A DNA stretch of 64,000 bases. Source: JANQRX01 sp963663975 (GTDB taxonomy: Bacteria > Pseudomonadota > Alphaproteobacteria > Rhizobiales > Kaistiaceae). A program made the position numbers and the translations under genes. The number at the start of each line of letters is the position of its first letter. Position 1 is the stretch's first letter. The notes under the pieces are model-generated. The model searched no databases, was not told where the DNA came from, and was given only the letters and a program-made list of their open reading frames with translations. The stretch lies in NCBI GenBank assembly GCA_963663975.2, contig CAXXRA010000002.1, forward strand, positions 124,001 to 188,000. Reading direction: 5' to 3'. Of the stretch, positions 63,531 to 64,000 are shown in pieces.

Positions 63531-64000
63531 ACCGTTTCGGTGACCTTGCTGAGATGGGGCGGCGCGTCGGGATGCAGCCCGCGCGACCGGGCAAGGTTTT
63601 CGACAAAACCATAGAACGAGACGATCTGGGCGAGCGGATCGGTGAGCGGGTGGCCGGTCGGCGTGAACGGCAGACGCCGGGCGCGGCGAGCCTTGTCGGA
63701 GGTCACGAAAACCCGGGCATGGCGCCCGGCCAGTTCGTCGGCGACCGTCACCACCGAGTTTTCAGCGGCGTCGCGAGCCGCCAAGACCAGTACTGGGTAG
63801 CCGGCATCGACAAGCGAGACCGGTCCGTGCTGAACCTCGGCCGAAGAGTGGGATTCGGCGTGGATTTGGCAGGTCTCCTTGAACTTCAACGCCGCTTCCT
63901 GAGATATCGAAACGCTCGTCCACGGCCGAGGACATAGAGCGAGTCACGTTCCAAGAGGGCCTCGCCAAGATCGGACCAGTCATTACCGATTGCGGCCGAC
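63527..64000 (-). pseudogene. SIS-domain glucosamine-6-phosphate deaminase/isomerase, partial and frameshifted
   Basis: C-terminal part of a GlmS-like SIS-domain protein (NagB-II/AgaS type). KFKETCQIHAESHSSAEVQH carries the SIS active-site Glu/His region; GHPLTDPLAQIVSFYGFVEN is the C-terminal helix. The N-terminal part runs off the window. The upstream frame DSLYVLGRGR reaches 63,905 and then shifts: one base is missing before the QEAALKF join. Overlaps nagA, consistent with an amino-sugar operon. Confidence 0.75.

Noticed and set aside
1..64000. tRNA or rRNA gene marking the island border
   Set aside because: No cloverleaf-like or rRNA-like sequence was recognised on reading; a dedicated RNA search could still find a short one.

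Overview
The window is high-GC DNA from what looks like an alphaproteobacterium. The evidence for this is an ELM1-family protein, a small LAB_N protein beside a dodecaprenyl-phosphate-type GT2 and PMT-superfamily transferases (an Rgt-like lipid A/core arrangement), a BtpA remnant fused to an FGGY kinase, a UgpC-type ABC system, and adjacent methylmalonyl-CoA mutase and propionyl-CoA carboxylase genes. No rRNA, tRNA or CRISPR array was seen. Genus cannot be told from the sequence.

Layout. (1) Bases 1-25,740 are a surface-polysaccharide island full of mobile DNA and broken genes. It holds one intact GDP-L-fucose pair (gmd-fcl, 18,069-20,138) and two decayed gmd-fcl remnants (1,934-4,672 and 6,822-8,538) interrupted by IS481 and IS3 elements. 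It also has a C-methyltransferase, two fucosyltransferase-like genes, a GT4, a GT25, an ELM1 gene, two CMP-Kdo-synthetase-like genes, a HAD phosphatase split by IS256, and a 2OG-Fe(II) oxygenase. A divergent lipid glycosylation locus (GT2 + LAB_N one way, two PMT transferases the other) has its shared promoter region filled by IS481, a MITE and IS5. (2) Bases 25,780-33,754 are mostly chromosomal core: two PMT transferases, an NAD(P)HX epimerase, methylmalonyl-CoA mutase and the propionyl-CoA carboxylase alpha subunit. (3) Bases 33,860-41,993 are scrambled: a gutted RND efflux operon, a sulfotransferase split by a second IS256 copy, a duplicated pccA 5' end, a truncated TPR regulator, an IS21 element and a truncated class II aldolase. 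(4) Bases 42,165-64,000 are ordinary metabolic DNA: sugar-related genes, threonine aldolase, a five-gene ABC importer/GDPD locus, a dehydrogenase/epimerase pair, acyl-CoA ligase, acyltransferase, an MFS transporter with a TetR neighbour, and nagA with a SIS-domain deaminase.

How the genes fit together. The island would make GDP-L-fucose, transfer fucose and other sugars onto LPS or another surface glycan, and modify it by methylation, sulfation and hydroxylation; several of these steps are now broken. The ABC-GDPD-Gfo/Idh-epimerase block suggests uptake and breakdown of a polyol or glycerophosphodiester-like substrate, and nagA-SIS handles amino-sugar phosphates.

Most notable are the mobile elements. 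At least four small non-autonomous families or copies, plus IS481 and IS5, end at the rare tetranucleotide CTAG or at a TA dinucleotide. The IS481 transposase has no stop codon of its own and takes TAG from the CTAG target. One MITE is bracketed at both ends by IS elements inserted into its CTAG borders. Several stretches, especially the interleaved IS481/IS256 mosaic at about 2,820-3,330, look like consensus or assembly artefacts, so many apparent frameshifts should be checked against reads before being called biology.
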